NCBI RefSeq assembly: GCF_020521555.1
Contig: NZ_BPWA01000001.1
Coordinates: 1,178,001-1,242,000, forward strand
Source of the DNA: Rodentibacter sp. JRC1
GTDB taxonomy: Bacteria; Pseudomonadota; Gammaproteobacteria; Enterobacterales; Pasteurellaceae
Direction of reading: 5' to 3'
Length of the DNA: 64,000 nt
Below the pieces are notes generated by a model. That model was not told the origin of the DNA. It saw nothing but the letters and a program-made list of their open reading frames with translations, and searched no databases. A program made the translations under genes and the position numbers. Within the stretch, counting starts at the first letter, position 1, and each line of letters starts with the position of its first letter. This document shows positions 61,491 through 64,000 of this stretch, piece after piece.

Positions 61491-62288
61491 TTATTTAAAT
61501 AACATACTCAGCCCAACAAAAATCAAAAATACGGCAAATACTCTTTTAAGAATAGGGACCGGTAATTTATCCGCAACATTTGCCCCAATTTTGGAAGTAA
61601 AATAAGAACTAAAAGTAATGCCCAATAAAGCAGGTAGATAAATATAACCCAGTGAATAGTTCGGCAATAAGGGATTTTCCCAACCGCTAATCACAAAACT
61701 CATTGCCCCCGCAAAACCCAATAAGGATCCGCATACTGAAGAAGTCCCGATCGCCCGTTTTAAACCTATCCCTCGACTATTTAGAAAAGGAACGATAAAA
61801 GCACCTCCCCCAACGCCCGCCATACTGGAAATTGTACCGATCACGCCGCCTGCAATAAGTGTAGATTGTGTGGTTAACGTTTTATTTGCCGGTTGTTTTT
61901 TTAATGAAATCAGCATTTTTAATGCTAAGTACATCATAATAACCGCGAAAATTTTGGTGAGATAATCTTTTGGCAATGAACTTACGAATAAACTGGAAAT
62001 GAATACGGATAGCATTAATGCGGGAACAAGGGTTTTCGCTACCGCCCAATCCACATTTCCGTTTTTATGGTGCTGCTGTGCGGCGGACATTGTGCTAATC
62101 ACAATAGTGGCAAAGGAAGTACCTAAGGCAACGGACATTAACACTTCATCACGAACTCCTACATAGGGTAAGACATAATAGAGTGTCGGAACGACAACGG
62201 TTCCCCCGCCTAATCCTAATAGTCCTGCAACAAATCCGGCAAAAATACCGATAGCCAAACAAATTAAAACAATTTCCCATATTGGCAT
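61491..62288 (-). CDS. TauE/SafE-family membrane permease
   Basis: The 265-residue protein has about eight hydrophobic helices in two related halves, each with a glycine motif: GLLGLGGGTVVVPTL (about 22) and AGVGGGAFIVPFL (about 157). TauE/SafE proteins move sulfonates, sulfite or other organic anions outward; the substrate here is unknown. An uptake sequence separates it from fabR. Confidence 0.9.
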   Translation of the reverse strand: MPIWEIVLICLAIGIFAGFVAGLLGLGGGTVVVPTLYYVLPYVGVRDEVLMSVALGTSFATIVISTMSAAQQHHKNGNVDWAVAKTLVPALMLSVFISSLFVSSLPKDYLTKIFAVIMMYLALKMLISLKKQPANKTLTTQSTLIAGGVIGTISSMAGVGGGAFIVPFLNSRGIGLKRAIGTSSVCGSLLGFAGAMSFVISGWENPLLPNYSLGYIYLPALLGITFSSYFTSKIGANVADKLPVPILKRVFAVFLIFVGLSMLFK

Positions 62289-62342
62289 ATTTTTTTCCTT
62301 ATTAATTCAATACAAAAAATTCAACGAATTTTGACCGCACTT

Positions 62343-62969
62343 TTATTTTTGATGTAAATGTTTTTCCTTGTGTGCCGCAAAATCCGCACCTTTTGCAATC
62401 ATACGTAATTGTAAAATTACCCGTTCTTTAAGTTGATCCCGTTCTTGTTTATTCATATCCAATGCATTCGCTCCTGCCGTAAAAACGATGGTTACGATGC
62501 CTTCCGCTTGAACATAAGCGATATATTGCGAATAATCGTTTTTTTGTGCAATGTATTCGGCGAGTTCATCTACAAAATGTTTAATTTCACGGGCTGCCGC
62601 GGTACGGAACGCTTGTGATGTGCCGGAACTTTCTCGTAATAATAGACGGAATACGTTGGTGCTATTAGTGATAAATTCAAAAAAAGTATCAACCGAAACG
62701 GAAATTACGCTACCGCCCGCGTCAATGCGTTTACGTGCTTGGCGCATAAGTTGTCGTAAAATCAAGCCAGCTTCATCTACCATTTCTAAGCCAAGTTCAT
62801 CCATATCACTGAAGTGGCGATAAAATGAGGTCGGCGCAATACCGGCTTCACGTGCAACTTCGCGTAAACTTAAATTAGAAAAACTTTTTTCAGCACTGAG
62901 CTGATTAAACGCCGCGTCTATCAATGCCCGACGTGTTTTTTCTTTTTGAATTGCGCGAATGCCCGCCAT
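62343..62969 (-). CDS. fabR: Fatty-acid biosynthesis repressor FabR
   Basis: The 208-residue TetR-family regulator has an N-terminal helix-turn-helix ([27 protein letters not shown], about 33-57). It closely fits FabR, which represses fabA/fabB when unsaturated acyl-CoA/ACP is plentiful. Its start overlaps the oxyR stop by one base, so it is likely cotranscribed with oxyR. Confidence 0.93.
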   Translation of the reverse strand: MAGIRAIQKEKTRRALIDAAFNQLSAEKSFSNLSLREVAREAGIAPTSFYRHFSDMDELGLEMVDEAGLILRQLMRQARKRIDAGGSVISVSVDTFFEFITNSTNVFRLLLRESSGTSQAFRTAAAREIKHFVDELAEYIAQKNDYSQYIAYVQAEGIVTIVFTAGANALDMNKQERDQLKERVILQLRMIAKGADFAAHKEKHLHQK

Positions 62970-63874
62970 TATTTTTCCCCAACAAGAATGGATTTTACTT
63001 TATCACGAACAGCATCGGCAACACGCTCGTAACGATTGCGTAATGGTGAGCCCGGTCGATAAACAAGAGTTATGCTCCGAGCCGGTTCCGGTGAATGGCA
63101 TGGAATGTATTTTACGCCTTGGCGTGAACCTTCGTTTAACACGGCAAGCTCCGGCATAAAGGTCATACCGACATTGGCGGCGACCATATTACGTAGGGTT
63201 TCGAGGCTGGTTGCTTGGTAGTGTGCATTTTCTCTAGCGCCGGCGGTGAAGCAATAATCTAGGGTTTGATTACGCAAGCAATGTCCATCATCCAGCATTA
63301 ACATTTCTTGTCCGTTGAGCTGATTGATCGGAATTTTTTGTTCTTTTGCCCAAGGGTGGCTTTCGGAAACGGCGAGCAACATTTTTTCTTCAAAAACAGG
63401 GACTTCAATAAAGGCTTCCGTTTCTTGTACTCGTGCTAAAATAGCACAATCTAAACGTCCGGTTTCAAGCTGTTCTAATAATTGGTGAGTTTGCGCCTCA
63501 TAGAGGAAAACTTCTAAGTCAGGGAAGGCTTCTTTTAAGGTCGGCATAATATAAGGCAAGAGATAAGGCCCTAAAGTCGGGATTAGTCCGATATGCAACG
63601 GACCTGTCATTTCTTTACCTTGATTGCTTGCCATTTCTTTTAGGCGTTTTACTTCACGCAAAATGGTGCGGGCTTGTTCAACTAAAAGCATTCCCGATTG
63701 GGTAAAAAGCACTTTTCGACTTGTACGTTCTAATAAAATAATGCCGAGTTCATCTTCTAATTTTCGGATTTGTCCGCTTAATGTCGGTTGGCTTACGTTG
63801 CAAGAATCAGCGGCTCGGCGGAAATGTTTATATTCTGATAAAGCGACTAAATATTCTAGATCTCGAATGTTCAT
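62969..63874 (-). CDS. oxyR: Peroxide-sensing regulator OxyR
   Basis: The 301-residue LysR-type activator has an N-terminal HTH ([27 protein letters not shown]) and the redox pair in [12 protein letters not shown], two cysteines nine residues apart as in E. coli Cys199/Cys208. It is divergent from a gene starting at 63996, in Haemophilus a peroxiredoxin-glutaredoxin under OxyR control. Confidence 0.96.
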   Translation of the reverse strand: MNIRDLEYLVALSEYKHFRRAADSCNVSQPTLSGQIRKLEDELGIILLERTSRKVLFTQSGMLLVEQARTILREVKRLKEMASNQGKEMTGPLHIGLIPTLGPYLLPYIMPTLKEAFPDLEVFLYEAQTHQLLEQLETGRLDCAILARVQETEAFIEVPVFEEKMLLAVSESHPWAKEQKIPINQLNGQEMLMLDDGHCLRNQTLDYCFTAGARENAHYQATSLETLRNMVAANVGMTFMPELAVLNEGSRQGVKYIPCHSPEPARSITLVYRPGSPLRNRYERVADAVRDKVKSILVGEK

Positions 63875-63921
63875 TGAATGTCCTTATAGAGAAAGTCAAT
63901 TGAAAGGATAGAATTAATTGA

Positions 63922-63951
63922 TTGCGACTATATCATAAATTTGACTATAAT
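63922..63951 (+). promoter_or_regulatory. Promoter of the gene divergent from oxyR
   Basis: TTGCGA and TATAAT are 18 bases apart, 44 bases before the next ATG. CTAT/ATAG tetramers nearby hint at OxyR binding but do not fit the standard spacing. Confidence 0.6.
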
Positions 63952-63995
63952 CCACAGCTTAAGTAGTACTTCAATTTAAATGTAAGGAGAAAAAT

Positions 63996-64000
63996 ATGGC
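63996..64000 (+). CDS. Start of a gene divergent from oxyR (only five bases visible)
   Basis: ATGGC follows an AAGGAGA ribosome site and the promoter at 63922. In H. influenzae this place is held by the hybrid peroxiredoxin-glutaredoxin gene; that identity is expectation from synteny, not seen. Confidence 0.5.

Noticed and set aside
63905..63950. OxyR operator (ATAG-N7-CTAT repeated)
   Set aside because: The tetramers occur but at the wrong spacing.

Overview
The window is a Pasteurellaceae chromosome. More than 45 copies of the Haemophilus-type DNA uptake core AAGTGCGGT (or its complement) are scattered through it. The gene set also fits: the comABCDEF competence operon, an OmpP2-like porin, lipoprotein e(P4), waa heptose genes and FabR/OxyR. 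A full-length hemC and hemD argue against H. influenzae, which lacks early haem synthesis. An Aggregatibacter or a haem-independent Haemophilus is the best guess. The species is inferred, not proven.

Bases 1-8160 are the head and lysis part of a P2-type prophage. Genes R, a DksA-like zinc finger, Rz1/Rz, lysozyme, holin, X, L, M, N and O lie on the minus strand, and P and Q run divergently on the plus strand. After gpQ come a terminator, a P2/186-like cos candidate and a phage-end sequence. Bases 8605-12567 hold a cargo cassette. It encodes an AAA+ ATPase and a subtilisin-like protease, the pairing of IetAS-type stability/defence systems. The protease is broken by a one-base frameshift just after its catalytic serine. 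The cassette lies between two copies of the same phage-end sequence. The outer copy joins a 3' tRNA-Trp fragment (12701-12745), which marks the attachment site.

From 12.8 kb to the end is core chromosome. In order it holds: mazG, deoC, a TlpA-like thioredoxin, hldD-waaF-waaC, porin, hslO, rlmJ and mrcA; divergent comABCDEF-nfuA behind a CRP-S site; comM, engB, dusA and a ClC transporter; the str operon rpsL-rpsG-fusA-tufA; a HAD phosphatase, crcB, recX and recA with an SOS box; udp, yjgR, yiiM-ychJ-yihY-dtd-citC and coaA; a Thr-Tyr-Gly-Thr tRNA cluster and tufB; hemCDXY; a SAM methyltransferase; ispF-ispD-ftsB; hel, nagE, a TauE/SafE permease and fabR-oxyR. The window ends at the start codon of a gene divergent from oxyR.

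Small elements between genes include three copies of a MITE-like repeat with matching inverted ends and intact 8-bp target duplications (40544-40615, 47811-47964, 55346-55499). Two CRP-S sites precede com genes and two canonical CRP sites precede hel and nagE. Several terminators are built from inverted uptake sequences. I saw no rRNA genes and no CRISPR array.
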